Of a stretch of 64,000 bases of DNA, positions 9,107-17,076 are shown one piece after another (within the stretch, counting starts at the first letter, position 1; each line of letters starts with the position of its first letter). The notes beneath the pieces are model-generated. The model worked only from the letters and a program-made list of their open reading frames with translations. It was not told the DNA's origin and ran no database searches. Origin of the DNA: Meiothermus sp. (lineage in GTDB: Bacteria > Deinococcota > Deinococci > Deinococcales > Thermaceae); NCBI RefSeq assembly GCF_026004115.1, contig NZ_BPIM01000001.1, forward strand, positions 744,001 through 808,000. The letters are read 5' to 3'. The translations under genes and the position numbers were made by a program.

Positions 9107-9199
9107 GTAACCAAACCCCCTCTCAGAATGGTTACGTTCTTAACTCATTTTGGTTACCTTCCCTCTCATATTGGTTACCTTTTGACGATTTTGGTCACC
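9107..9199. repeat. GGTTACC direct-repeat array, copy 1 (putative operator)
   Basis: Four same-orientation copies of GGTTAC(C/G) or GGTCACC begin at 9130, 9152, 9173 and 9193, spaced 22, 21 and 20 bp, with an inverted GGTAACC at 9106-9112. On the minus strand the unit reads GTAACCAnnnTGAG. The block is almost identical to 15009-15101. It lies upstream of the FecR-like/exporter operon and between that operon and the toxin-antitoxin pair. Direct repeats at this spacing fit binding of OmpR/SARP-type winged-helix activators to one face of the helix. Confidence 0.7.
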
Positions 9200-9325
9200 A
9201 CTTGAGGCTCGGGAACGAATGCCAAACTTTCGCCGGGTGCGGTTGTGGAGAGAACAGGAACAACCAGGTCTGCAAGGATCCGTATCGGCAATGTGGAGCA
9301 TTCTAAAATGTGGTACGATTCAATT

Positions 9326-9595
9326 ATGAAACACCCCGTGGTGCAACAAGCCGTACAGCTAGGGGTCAAAGGGCGTCTGGTACTACCGGCTGGGGTGCGC
9401 CGGGTTTTGCGGCTGCGGGAGGGGGATCGCCTGCTGCTGCGGCTGCGGGACGATGGGGTAATCGAGTTGGTCAAGGCGGAGGAAGTTGTACTGGGGAGCA
9501 AGGGTCTGTTGCAGCGTCTCTATCCGGCCCTGAAGGGGAAAACACTGGCTCAAGAACTGATCCAGGAACGGCGCAGGGAGGCCCTGCAGGAATGA
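9326..9595 (+). CDS. AbrB/MazE-type antitoxin
   Basis: This is an 89-residue protein. The N-terminal swapped-hairpin pattern GVKGRLVLPAGVRRVLRLREGDRLLLRLRDDGVIEL is the SpoVT/AbrB DNA-binding fold, and the C-terminal half (ALKGKTLAQELIQERRREAL) is a helical toxin-binding tail. The Met at 9326 is favoured because the AbrB fold begins just after it. The stop overlaps the toxin start (ATGA). Such antitoxins neutralise a PIN nuclease and repress their own promoter. The gene stabilises the island by inference only. Confidence 0.8.
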   Translation: MKHPVVQQAVQLGVKGRLVLPAGVRRVLRLREGDRLLLRLRDDGVIELVKAEEVVLGSKGLLQRLYPALKGKTLAQELIQERRREALQE

Positions 9596-9990
9596 GCGTG
9601 GTGCTGGATGCCTCGGCCTTGCTAGCCTACCTCAACCAGGAGGCGGGGGCTGAGGAAGTCGCTCGGCAGATGGTTGGGGGCGGTTTTATTAGCGCCGTGA
9701 ATCTGGCCGAAGTCTACAGCAAGGTGACCGAGTGGGGCCAGGACGTGCACCTGCTGGAGCAGGCCCTGGTGCGGCAGGGTTTGCTGGGGGGTGTATTGGA
9801 GGTGGTGCCCTTCGGCCCTGAAGACGTCCAGCTTGTAGCAACGCTGCGACCCTTGACCAAGGCCCAGGGGCTATCCCTGGGGGATCGGGTCTGTCTGGCG
9901 TTGGCTATGCGACTGAAATTGCCAGCCATCACCACCGACAGCGCCTGGAACAACCTGGAAGCAGGGGTTAAGGTGCGGGTGGTGCGTTAG
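9592..9990 (+). CDS. PIN-domain ribonuclease toxin, VapC type
   Basis: This is a 132-residue protein. [15 protein letters not shown] carries the first acidic residue, NLAEVYSK the second, and [24 protein letters not shown] the third and fourth, the standard PIN metal site. VapC toxins cleave tRNA or rRNA. It overlaps the antitoxin by four bases. The stop codon at 9988-9990 overlaps the stop codon of comM fragment B on the other strand, so the island junction falls exactly at the gene end. Confidence 0.85.
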   Translation: MSVVLDASALLAYLNQEAGAEEVARQMVGGGFISAVNLAEVYSKVTEWGQDVHLLEQALVRQGLLGGVLEVVPFGPEDVQLVATLRPLTKAQGLSLGDRVCLALAMRLKLPAITTDSAWNNLEAGVKVRVVR

Positions 9991-10137
9991 AGCAGGCTCC
10001 GCCTATAGGTCAGCGCCTCGGCCAGGTGGGCTTCCTGGATGGGTTCTGAGTTCGAGAGGTCGGCGATGGTGCGGGCTGTCCGCAGGATGCGGTCGTAGCT
10101 GCAGGCGGTGAGGGCTAAATGTTGGGTGACCGCTTTA
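9987..10137 (-). pseudogene. comM 3'-end fragment B
   Basis: About 150 bp match the comM 3' end, giving [32 protein letters not shown] in the comM frame and ending LL-stop. Similarity fades after about 10137. It shares the Ser-Asn-Ser-Glu-Pro allele with fragment C rather than the Gly-Ala-Glu-Asn of the resident comM. It sits between the toxin-antitoxin pair and the exporter of module 2. The remaining bases to 10222 hold nothing recognisable. Confidence 0.85.
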
Positions 10138-10222
10138 CAGGGAGCTGGAGCACAAATACCTTCGTATGCTACTTGATCTGAACCCCGAGTGCAGGGCCTA
10201 GTGACCTGGGTGAACACGGCCG

Positions 10223-11749
10223 CTACCGGGAGTCCAGCACCTGCGGGCCCGCCAGCTCCACCACCCGGTCGAAGCGGCTGTGCAGTGCCTCATCCCCGTG
10301 CAGTACCACGACCAGGGCCTTTCCCGCGGTCCGGCGCAGGATGAGCTCGAGCACCCCCTCGCGGCTCTCGAGGTCCAAGTTGGCCAGGGGCTCGTCCAGA
10401 AGGTAGAGGTCGGCCTCTTCGCAAAGCAGCACGCCGATGGCGGCCCTCTGCCGCTGCCCCGAGGACAGGGCCTCCGGGCGGCGGTCCTCCAGGCCCTCCA
10501 GCCCCAGTTCCCGGCGGAGCCCGGCGTCGGGAACCAGCTCGCGCACCGTCAAGGGCGGCAGCTCGGGGGGAGCGGTGAGCGCGGCCACCCGCGCGGGCAG
10601 CTCCACCTCACCCCTCTGGGGGGCTAAATACCCCGACAGCACGTGCAGCAGGGTGGTCTTGCCCGCGCCGTTGGGTCCTACGAGCAGTAGGCGCTCACCC
10701 GGGCGGATTTCCACCCGCGGCAGCTCCAGCAGGGCCCCGCCCGCGTAGGCCAGCCGCACCCCCTCGAGTCGGGCTTCGGCGGACGGCCGCCCGCAGGGGG
10801 CGGGTGCGGAGGAGAGCAGCCCGTGGACGCGCTCGAGGACCTGCGCGTGGCGGTGGAACTCGGGCACCCTGCGCAGCAGGGAAAAGGTGTTGTCTACCGC
10901 CCGCCAGAAGGCGTTGACGAAGGCCAAGTACCCGCCGAAGCTCAGCACGCGGACCAGGACGAAGTAGCCGCCCACCACCAGCGCGAGCGTGTTGGCCAGG
11001 TTCATGAACACGTCGCTCCAGGCCTGTTGGGCCTCCATCAGCCGGTGGCTGCGGTAGGTGCCTTCGAGGTAGGCGCCCAGGGCCTCCCGGTTGGCGGCCA
11101 GAGTCGGGGGGAGAAGACGGGGTAGGCCGCGTAGGGCCCGGAAGGCCTTGAGCGATTGGGAGAGAACCTCGAGGTAGCGGGCCTCCCCCTCCCGCTCGTC
11201 CTCGGCAGCCCGGCGAACCCGCGTCCCGACCCGCTGCGCGACCCACAGTAGCGGCGGGACCAGCATCGCCAGGGCCAGGGTAGCCTGCCACGACAGGTAC
11301 ACCAGCACCCCCAGGAAGGCCAGGGTCGCCAGGGCCTGGCGGGCCACGGCAACCAAGAGGGAAACCGCAGGGGCCAGCCCCTCGAGGACGTCCTGGTGAA
11401 CCCGGCTCACCAAGGCCCCGGCTCCCTCGCGGCTGAAGTCTCGCCAGTCGAGGCGGAGGGCCTGGGCCAGCAGCCGCCCCTCCACCTCGAGCACCACCCG
11501 GTTGACGAAGGCCTTCTGCCAGAGCGAGACGGCCCAGAACAGAGCAACCAGGCCCAGTCCCACGGCAAGGTAGGCAAGCCCCAGGAGCCCGAAGCGCCGG
11601 AAGTCTTGCGTGACCACCGCCTCGTCGAAGAGCCACTTGAGCATCAACGGGTGGAGCAGGGCCTCGGCCCCGCTCACCAGGCTGCTAACCGCCAGCAGGC
11701 GCAAGAAGCCCGCTTTGTGCTTTCCCAGAAGATGCCAAAAGATGTTCAT
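10223..11749 (-). CDS. ABC exporter, fused membrane and ATPase domains
   Basis: This is a 508-residue protein with a membrane domain of about six helices (residues ~1-290) and a short ATPase domain with Walker [10 protein letters not shown], signature [12 protein letters not shown], Walker [13 protein letters not shown] and a VLHGDEA H-loop. The ATPase part is compact (~190 residues). Base composition is more GC-rich than the peptide genes upstream of it. It is the last gene of the module 2 operon and probably exports its product. No protease domain is present. Confidence 0.8.
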   Translation of the reverse strand: MNIFWHLLGKHKAGFLRLLAVSSLVSGAEALLHPLMLKWLFDEAVVTQDFRRFGLLGLAYLAVGLGLVALFWAVSLWQKAFVNRVVLEVEGRLLAQALRLDWRDFSREGAGALVSRVHQDVLEGLAPAVSLLVAVARQALATLAFLGVLVYLSWQATLALAMLVPPLLWVAQRVGTRVRRAAEDEREGEARYLEVLSQSLKAFRALRGLPRLLPPTLAANREALGAYLEGTYRSHRLMEAQQAWSDVFMNLANTLALVVGGYFVLVRVLSFGGYLAFVNAFWRAVDNTFSLLRRVPEFHRHAQVLERVHGLLSSAPAPCGRPSAEARLEGVRLAYAGGALLELPRVEIRPGERLLLVGPNGAGKTTLLHVLSGYLAPQRGEVELPARVAALTAPPELPPLTVRELVPDAGLRRELGLEGLEDRRPEALSSGQRQRAAIGVLLCEEADLYLLDEPLANLDLESREGVLELILRRTAGKALVVVLHGDEALHSRFDRVVELAGPQVLDSR

Positions 11750-11780
11750 GGCGGGTTTACCTCGTCCAGGGTGAAATCCG

Positions 11781-12035
11781 TCAGCAGGCGCTATAGCTCA
11801 TGCGATACTCCTGCGGTTTCGCTATCAAAATCGGTGGTTGTGCGCCTTGAGCCCTCTCCAGGTGCGGCACTTTCTTTCGGTAAATTGAGCTGGAGCAAGG
11901 GGCGAACGAGCGTGTTGGGATCAAAAGATAGACATCCGGCCAGGCGTTGCTAGGGTACAAACCCAGGCACATTTGCGGCAAAACCATGGCTTTTGTGAAA
12001 TCCCACGAGGTTTGCCTAGCCGGAAGACGAATCAC
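11781..12035 (-). CDS. Uncertain small open frame, 84 residues
   Basis: A GTG at 12035 overlaps the stop of the permease gene by four bases, as in coupled genes, and the frame ends RMSYSAC. No family is recognised, and the composition (scattered Cys, Pro and Arg) is not convincing. Just downstream another frame reads [13 protein letters not shown] and stops across the exporter start (CCATGA), which could be the end of a decayed gene. Nothing else is seen in 11750-12031. Confidence 0.25.
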   Translation of the reverse strand: MIRLPARQTSWDFTKAMVLPQMCLGLYPSNAWPDVYLLIPTRSFAPCSSSIYRKKVPHLERAQGAQPPILIAKPQEYRMSYSAC

Positions 12036-12760
12036 TCTTGACCGATCAGTCCTCTTTTGAGCATTTTACGCTCGCCCCACAGGAAGACCAGTACCCCGAC
12101 CAGCAGACTGAACAAACAAGAGGCGATAAATGCCAACAGATCGATCTGTCCGGTTCTGAGGTAGAGCAGGCCCCCCGCGAATGGGGAGAAAGGGGCCAGG
12201 CTCCCCAGCGTGGGAGTGGAGGCGGCCAACGCAGTGCCGAGGAGAATAAGCCACAGAATTTGAGGCAGGGAGCCGATTTTATGGAACACCAGCCGCATTC
12301 CTGCTAACACCAGGCCCAAGCCCCACATCGAAAAGAAGACCGGGAACCCGGTCAACGCCAGGTCGAGCGCGCTACCGAGGCCGCTGCCCCTGATGAGACC
12401 CAAAGCGAGGACAAAAAAGACTAGGGTTGGGACCGTCTCGATGGAACGCCCAACGGCTATCGCCAGCAAATAGGGTATGGATGGAAGCGGTTTTAGGTAG
12501 AACTCCTCCAGCCGTGTCTTATTCCCCGCTAGGGTGTCCATGGGCAGATTCAAGGCACCCCCCGCCATAAATGCCAGGAAGAAGCTTGCCGTGTTTGCCT
12601 CGACGGTGCCGCCGCCTTGGATGGCAATGCTACCCAAGGCCAGAAGAATCCCCATAAGGAAGAAGGAAACATAGTTGGTGATGAACTGGAATGGGTATCG
12701 CGACTCTTCCAGAATTCTGTTTCTGAGGGTCAACCAGCTGATCCTAAGGTAGGTTGACAT
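12032..12760 (-). CDS. ABC-2 type transporter permease
   Basis: This is a 242-residue membrane protein with about six helices and the arrangement of ABC-2 permeases (RISWLTLRNRILEESRYPFQF at the cytoplasmic N-terminus). Its start lies 17 bases inside the 3' end of the ATPase gene. Together they form a bacteriocin-type immunity or export pump downstream of the protease and peptide genes. Confidence 0.75.
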   Translation of the reverse strand: MSTYLRISWLTLRNRILEESRYPFQFITNYVSFFLMGILLALGSIAIQGGGTVEANTASFFLAFMAGGALNLPMDTLAGNKTRLEEFYLKPLPSIPYLLAIAVGRSIETVPTLVFFVLALGLIRGSGLGSALDLALTGFPVFFSMWGLGLVLAGMRLVFHKIGSLPQILWLILLGTALAASTPTLGSLAPFSPFAGGLLYLRTGQIDLLAFIASCLFSLLVGVLVFLWGERKMLKRGLIGQE

Positions 12761-13682
12761 GAGGATCGGTCCTTTCTTCCAAAAGAGCCAGGTAAGCGTT
12801 CTCGAAGTCGAGCGATCTGCTAACGTCGATCAATCTTGCACCGAACCGGCGTGCCAAGTCCAATACCAGCACCAGGCTATCTCGGTCGAGTGGAACAGTG
12901 ACTCGATGGCCTGTCACCGAAACTGTGTCGGGTAAAGCTCCTGCAAACTGGGTTGTAAACGTGTCGAACTCGAGCTCTACCTTGCCTCTCCCCACCCGCC
13001 GGATAAGTGCCTCGGGACCGTCCTGAAAAATAGTCTTTCCACGGTGGATGACCACGACCTTGTGTGCAATCTGTTCGATCACGGAGAGTTGATGCGAGGA
13101 TATGAGCACCGCGCACCCGCTCGAGGCAAACGAACGTATTAGATCGAGCATCTCACGGGTCGCTTCTATATCCAGTCCTAGGGTAGGCTCGTCCAGTATC
13201 AGAAGTTGGGGCTCGTGCAGGAGGGCGAGGATGAGTGATAGTTTTTGCTTCATGCCCCGTGAAAAACTATTGATCACAGCATTTTTATGTTCTGCCAAAC
13301 CAAAGCGCTCGAGCAAAACAGCCGCTCTGTGGCGGATCATTAGCTCGGACAGTCCGTAACTGGCACCCACAAACCTGAGCAAATCCAGGGGCGTCCACCT
13401 GGGCGGCAGTTCGCGCTGACCGTCAAGCAAAGCACCGCATTTCCTCACTACCGAGTGGCGGTGTTTGGCCGGATCGAGGCCTAGTACCGAGACACGCCCC
13501 GAATCCGCATGCATCAAGCCCAGCATCACGCGCATGAGGGTGGTTTTGCCAGCTCCATTGGGGCCCAAGAGCCCCACTACCTCTCCCTCAGATAGGGTCA
13601 ACTCTGCCCCATCAAGGGCTTTGGTGGGTATCCTCCCTGGTGTCCGGTAGTAAGCAACTACCTCTTTTAGTTCCACTAACAT
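12744..13682 (-). CDS. ABC transporter ATP-binding protein
   Basis: This is a 312-residue protein with Walker [10 protein letters not shown], signature SFSRGMKQKLSL, Walker B LLILDEPTLGLD and a SSHQLSVIE switch. The signature starts SFSRG instead of LSGG, a variant also seen in the module 4 ATPase (QLSRG), which suggests the two pumps are related. The ATG at 13682 lies three bases after the true end of the CPBP protease gene, so the genes are coupled. Confidence 0.85.
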   Translation of the reverse strand: MLVELKEVVAYYRTPGRIPTKALDGAELTLSEGEVVGLLGPNGAGKTTLMRVMLGLMHADSGRVSVLGLDPAKHRHSVVRKCGALLDGQRELPPRWTPLDLLRFVGASYGLSELMIRHRAAVLLERFGLAEHKNAVINSFSRGMKQKLSLILALLHEPQLLILDEPTLGLDIEATREMLDLIRSFASSGCAVLISSHQLSVIEQIAHKVVVIHRGKTIFQDGPEALIRRVGRGKVELEFDTFTTQFAGALPDTVSVTGHRVTVPLDRDSLVLVLDLARRFGARLIDVSRSLDFENAYLALLEERTDPHVNLP

Positions 13683-13685
13683 GCT

Positions 13686-14391
13686 CTATTCACCCTGGCT
13701 CGTGAGGGCAGGCCGAATGTAACGAAGGTACAAGCCTACCGAACAGTTTAGTCCCCAGTGCATAATCCAACCAGGTATTAGTGAGCCGTAGAAAAGATTA
13801 GCGGCCATGAATATAGCAGGAAGGAAACAGAGTAGGACTGATTAGCGCGCCAAGAACGTAGCGGTCGGGGCGAATTGAGTGGTGCTTAGCATATGCCCGG
13901 AACGGCAGGTAATGCAGAAGTCCAAAAAGCAGTGCTGTGACAACAATGGAGATCACCGAACCAAAAAGAATAAACAGTCCAACACCGATTAATCCCCGAA
14001 AAACGATTTCCTCCCAAAGCGTTGTACCTCCGTGGGTAATGAAGTTTTTAGGAATGGCGTATGATCCAAGATATGGGCAGCCATCGCTTACAACACCGGC
14101 CCTAACCAAGCCAGGGTAGTCTGTGCCAGTCATGTACCAGCGATAGAGGAAGATATTAGCCATCATTGTTGCCAATGTTAGCAAGATAACTTCAACAAAA
14201 CTCGAACTCGAGAGCCTCCACCAAGACCCTGGAACAAACCAGTAGTCCAACGCTAGCCAGACACAGAATAGGACAAATGAGATAGCTATTGAATTTCTGT
14301 ATCCTCGGTATGTGGGATCGGTGCGAGAGGTGGCATCGTTAAGCAGGTAGGCGGAGAGCAAAATCATAACAGTTAGCATTATCTCAGTCAT
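13686..14391 (-). pseudogene. CPBP-family intramembrane protease, one frameshift
   Basis: The frame from the ATG at 14391 (ribosome site GGGGGAG) gives several membrane helices, then TTLWEEIVFRG (the EExxxR glutamates) and FGLLHYLPF (second-motif His). It would stop at 13798. Shifting frame near 13838 continues as FLPAIFMAANLFYG, then IPGWIMHWGLN, the conserved HxxxN motif, and ends at 13686, three bases before the ATPase start. The catalytic residues are thus all encoded but split across frames. A recent mutation, a sequence error or programmed frameshifting are possible. CPBP proteases often process or confer immunity to bacteriocins. Confidence 0.7.
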
Positions 14392-14500
14392 GTCTCCCCC
14401 GAAACAAAGAAGGGGTGGACCTTAAGCTGACGCCCACCCCAAGCTCCCAGATGATTACCGTTTAGACACAATCTTCCTGCTGGGATTTTCAAAAGTGAGT

Positions 14501-14620
14501 CTAAGTCTCACTCCTGAGCAAGTTGAGCAACTTCCCACGCTGATTCTTACAGATAGCAAGAATCTCATCAGCGTCAAAATCTTCCTGGCGGGCATGTTTA
14601 GCCAAAGCAATATGGTCCAT
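14501..14620 (-). CDS. Possible small protein overlapping peptide gene 2
   Basis: This 39-residue frame (MDHIALAKHARQEDF, then ILAICKNQRGKLLNLLR) starts inside the preceding peptide gene and ends at 14501. The composition looks protein-like, with an acidic middle and basic end, but there is no clear ribosome site, so it would need coupled translation. The same frame extends upstream without a good start. It could be an immunity peptide, a decayed second half of a larger gene, or chance. Confidence 0.35.
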   Translation of the reverse strand: MDHIALAKHARQEDFDADEILAICKNQRGKLLNLLRSET

Positions 14621-14699
14621 GATCGTTGTAAGAGATACAAATGGTGTAACCACAGCAGCCAGCTTTGACACGCAGCAAAACTTTACCAATCCGAACCAT
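14598..14699 (-). CDS. Small peptide gene 2, GCCG family
   Basis: This encodes 33 residues with a strong ribosome site (AGGAGG, six bases before the ATG at 14699). A basic N-terminus (MVRIGKVLLRVK) is followed by AGCCGYTICISYNDHGPYCFG. The GCCG-x-x-I-x-I-x-Y pattern and the Gly-Pro near the end are shared with the peptide at 14709-14813. Three Cys (16, 17 and 31 by count) could be cross-linked. The gene sits upstream of a protease and ABC genes, so it is a precursor candidate for the operon. No known family is recognised. Confidence 0.5.
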   Translation of the reverse strand: MVRIGKVLLRVKAGCCGYTICISYNDHGPYCFG

Positions 14700-14708
14700 A
14701 CTCGCCTC

Positions 14709-14813
14709 CTAACTAAAGTAGTACAGAGGACCAAAGCTGTCGTAAATCACGATGCTTATCCCGCAGCACCCGCCCCGCACCACAAAGCGAAATTGCCTGA
14801 AAAGCTTTTTCAA
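14709..14813 (-). CDS. Small peptide gene 1, GCCG family
   Basis: This encodes 34 residues from a TTG at 14813, preceded by AGGAGGTGGT. The sequence runs from a basic leader (KKLFRQFRFVVR) into GGCCGISIVIYDSFGPLYYFS. It aligns with gene 2 through GCCG, alternating Ile/Val residues, Tyr-Asp/Asn and Gly-Pro. The stop codon overlaps the ribosome site of gene 2, giving a compact tandem. Homology between two adjacent short frames, each with its own strong ribosome site, is the main evidence that both are real. Confidence 0.5.
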   Translation of the reverse strand: MKKLFRQFRFVVRGGCCGISIVIYDSFGPLYYFS

Positions 14814-14825
14814 CCGAACCACCTC

Positions 14826-14939
14826 CTACTTGCGCTTTTCCGATTTACGGCGCTCGAAATCTTCCGTGGGTATCACTTCGATACGAATGGATCGAATCCA
14901 TTGCAGAAGCGACCGGATGGCCTTAGCAAATGAAGTTAT
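14826..14939 (-). CDS. Possible small peptide with ATA start
   Basis: A perfect ribosome site (GGGGGTGAT, 14948-14956) lies eight bases before an ATA codon at 14939, which opens a 37-residue frame (TSFAKAIRSLLQWIRSIRIE, then an acidic and basic tail) ending at 14826, two bases from the next ribosome site. The peptide is amphipathic and basic. ATA is a very rare start, so the gene may be real with weak initiation, or inactivated by an ATG-to-ATA change. Confidence 0.3.
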   Translation of the reverse strand: MTSFAKAIRSLLQWIRSIRIEVIPTEDFERRKSEKRK

Positions 14940-15008
14940 CGTTTTTTATCACCCCCTTTTTCTACTTTTTCAGCCCTGCAGGGCTTTTCTATTAATAGCA
15001 CCCCCAAC

Positions 15009-15101
15009 GTAACCAAACCCCCTCTCAGAATGGTTACGTTCTTAACTCATTTTGGTTACCTTCCCTCTCATATTGGTTACCTTTTGACGGTTTTGGTTAA
15101 C
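15009..15101. repeat. GGTTACC direct-repeat array, copy 2 (putative operator)
   Basis: This is nearly identical to 9107-9199 over ~88 bp, with units beginning at 15032, 15054, 15075 and 15095 (spacing 22, 21 and 20 bp) and an inverted GTAACC at 15009. The bases outside the block differ between copies, so the conserved part is the array itself. On the minus strand a TATTAAT that could be a -10 box lies just beyond it, before the short peptide genes. A truncated BTAD regulator lies on the other side. Confidence 0.7.
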
Positions 15102-15228
15102 TTGCCCTTGCTAGGGTTGTGGTATGCGCAGGGTGAGATGGTTTTTGTTGTCGCTGATTCTGCTGGCTTTGGGTTGGAAGGAATTGGGCTACGCCTGCAC
15201 CCTCCCCGACTGCCTGCCTCGGGGGGGC

Positions 15229-15660
15229 CTAGCGGTACTGGGCGCTGAGCCTCTTGACCCAGGATCGGGCCGCGGTGTAGCGGGGGTCTTGCGGGGGCAG
15301 GCGATGTAGGAGGGCCTCCCAGAGGGTGAGGTCGTCCGGGATTTGCTGGGCCAGGCGGTAGAGCAGCTCGAGGTCGGGCTGTTGCAGCACGGCTTCTTTG
15401 AGCTGCCCTTCGATGCGGTGGCGCAGGAGCTCGATGCCCGGGGCCTGGCTTCTGGGCAGGAGGGGGCCCTGGTAGAGGGCCAGGGCTTGGTAAAGCTGGT
15501 TTCGTTCCAGGGCTTCTTGCAGTTGTAGAAAGTCGGCCTCGATGGGGCTAAGGAGCCGGTAGGGGCGGTTCTGGACTTCCAGGCCCTGCTGGCGCAGGCG
15601 GAGAGCTAGCTCCTGCGGCCCCGCTGCCGCGTTGATGGTTAAGTCAGCTTGATTTTCCAT
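15229..15660 (-). pseudogene. C-terminal fragment of a BTAD/SARP-like regulator
   Basis: These 143 residues align with the last ~140 residues of the regulator at 787-2475 (NRPYRLLSPIEADFLQLQEAL, ALALYQGPLLPRSQAP, LWEALLHRLPPQDPR). The TPR region and most of the winged helix are missing, so it cannot act as a full regulator. It follows the SdpI-type gene by 23 bases on the same strand. It is the remnant of an activator that may once have served the adjacent repeat array. Confidence 0.7.
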
Positions 15661-15683
15661 AACGACCCACCGAGGTTGCTAGC

Positions 15684-16034
15684 TCACAAGTTCCGATGGT
15701 ATAAGAAAAGCACCAGAATGAGAACCAGCAGTGGCACGATCTCAAAAGCCAGCCCCAGTACGGTTAGGCTGTTGGGATCGAGCTTGGTGTAGCGATCTAG
15801 GAGTAGAAGGGCGATGCCCAGAACAATCATAACGATCGAGACAGTGATAGTAACTCGGCCCGCAAAGCGGTTGGCCTCGTACCAGATGGACGGATCGGCC
15901 AGGGTCTTGGACGTCCTGAAGCCATAGGTGCTGTTGGGAGGAACTTTCCCCTGCACCAGCGGGATGGACAGCCCGACCAACAGCGCCGCCACGATGAAAA
16001 TTGAAACGGCTATAGCCATGGTTGTCCCACGCAT
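15684..16034 (-). CDS. SdpI-family membrane protein, likely immunity
   Basis: This is a 116-residue protein with three to four membrane helices. The central motif NSTYGFRTSKTLADPSIWYEANRFAGR is the SdpI-family signature (YGFRT..TL..P..W..ANR..G). Bacillus SdpI protects against the SdpC toxin and controls its own operon. Here the gene starts one base after the radical SAM gene ends, so it belongs to the Asn-Xaa precursor operon and most simply gives self-immunity. Confidence 0.8.
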   Translation of the reverse strand: MRGTTMAIAVSIFIVAALLVGLSIPLVQGKVPPNSTYGFRTSKTLADPSIWYEANRFAGRVTITVSIVMIVLGIALLLLDRYTKLDPNSLTVLGLAFEIVPLLVLILVLFLYHRNL

Positions 16035-16035
16035 G

Positions 16036-17061
16036 CTAAGACCTCAGGAGCGAAAACCGTAATAGGACGTCCCCCACGACCTCCTGATAGTGCTCGCGGA
16101 TGACGCGCTTGATCTGCGGGCTTTGGTACATGAAGCGGCAGATGTCGCACTGGTGTGCGAAGCGGTTTTCCCACTCAATAGAGGGATCCTTCTGACCGGC
16201 CCAGGCCACGATCTTCTCCGGCCCGTCCACTGCAAGCCAGATCTTTATGAAATCATTGGAGGCCGCCTCGTACATATCGTGCATGTTGGCTTGATCGAGC
16301 AGCCCCAGTTTGACCTCAGGGATCTTCTCGGCCGTGATGCCACAACAGGCGAAAAGCTCCTTTTGGGGCGTAGGTACGATGGTGGAAAGGATGCTGGTAC
16401 AGCCTGACCTCAGGTGGACGTTATCAGCGTTGATCAGACAGTTCGTGTCATACGGAACCTCGCCGTCCTCCATCGCGATCCACGGGCTTTCTACAATTGT
16501 CACGTTCGCATCCAGATCGTGCCCGTCGAACAGTCCCTGGGCCAGGGGGTGCTCGAGCAGTACCTGCTTGGTCACCCGGCGCTCGGCCTGCAGCTCCACC
16601 ATGATAGCAACGCCTATACCGAGTTGGGCCGCTGCCTTTGCTCCATGGAGAATGTTTTCGATGGGAACGAACTTGGCGTGATTATCACCCGTGCTTAGAT
16701 TCAGCTCAGTCAATCCAGCATCCCGTAATTCAACTAGCCGATGCAGAGCGGCCTTCTCTGACGACGCCCAATAGCCGTTAGTGACACACCGAGTGGCTAG
16801 GCCAAGGCGCGTAGCAAGAGCCACCGCCTCTACCAAGTCGTCGCCTAGAAGAAAGCACTCCCCGCCAGAGAATGTCACTAAGCTGAGGGATTCGAAGCGA
16901 GCCGCCTCACGGATATATCTGAGGATATCTTCTTGGGGTGTCCGGCCCGGTACCCAAGGGTGCGAGCCGAAACAGCAATTTGCGCAGGCCGCCGTACACC
17001 TAAAGGTGGGTAGTACGGTTAGACAGGACGGTCCTGGTTGCTGCAGCCTAGCCGTATTCAT
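16036..17061 (-). CDS. Radical SAM enzyme, putative maturase of the Asn-Xaa protein
   Basis: This is a 341-residue protein. FRCTAACANCCFGSHP gives the CX3CX2C 4Fe-4S site, FSGGECFLL the Gly-rich SAM motif, and LNLSTGDNHAKF the later core strand. More Cys occur at LINADNVHLRSGC, FACCGI and HQCDICRF, which could bind auxiliary clusters, although the spacing is not a textbook SPASM domain. It starts 15 bases after the repeat protein and is followed by SdpI. Radical SAM maturases next to repeat precursors make epimerised, cyclised or cross-linked peptides, so that is the likely role; the exact reaction cannot be read from the sequence. Confidence 0.75.
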   Translation of the reverse strand: MNTARLQQPGPSCLTVLPTFRCTAACANCCFGSHPWVPGRTPQEDILRYIREAARFESLSLVTFSGGECFLLGDDLVEAVALATRLGLATRCVTNGYWASSEKAALHRLVELRDAGLTELNLSTGDNHAKFVPIENILHGAKAAAQLGIGVAIMVELQAERRVTKQVLLEHPLAQGLFDGHDLDANVTIVESPWIAMEDGEVPYDTNCLINADNVHLRSGCTSILSTIVPTPQKELFACCGITAEKIPEVKLGLLDQANMHDMYEAASNDFIKIWLAVDGPEKIVAWAGQKDPSIEWENRFAHQCDICRFMYQSPQIKRVIREHYQEVVGDVLLRFSLLRS

Positions 17062-17076
17062 AGCGGCTCCCTAGCT

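Noticed and set aside
9107..9199. Array as a plasmid-type iteron origin
   Set aside because: No replication initiator gene or AT-rich unwinding region is nearby, and the array sits in a promoter position in both copies.
15124..15309. Small plus-strand frame with a signal-like start (VRWFLLSLILLALG)
   Set aside because: No ribosome site of quality, and half of it overlaps the regulator fragment on the other strand; it looks like chance hydrophobicity.
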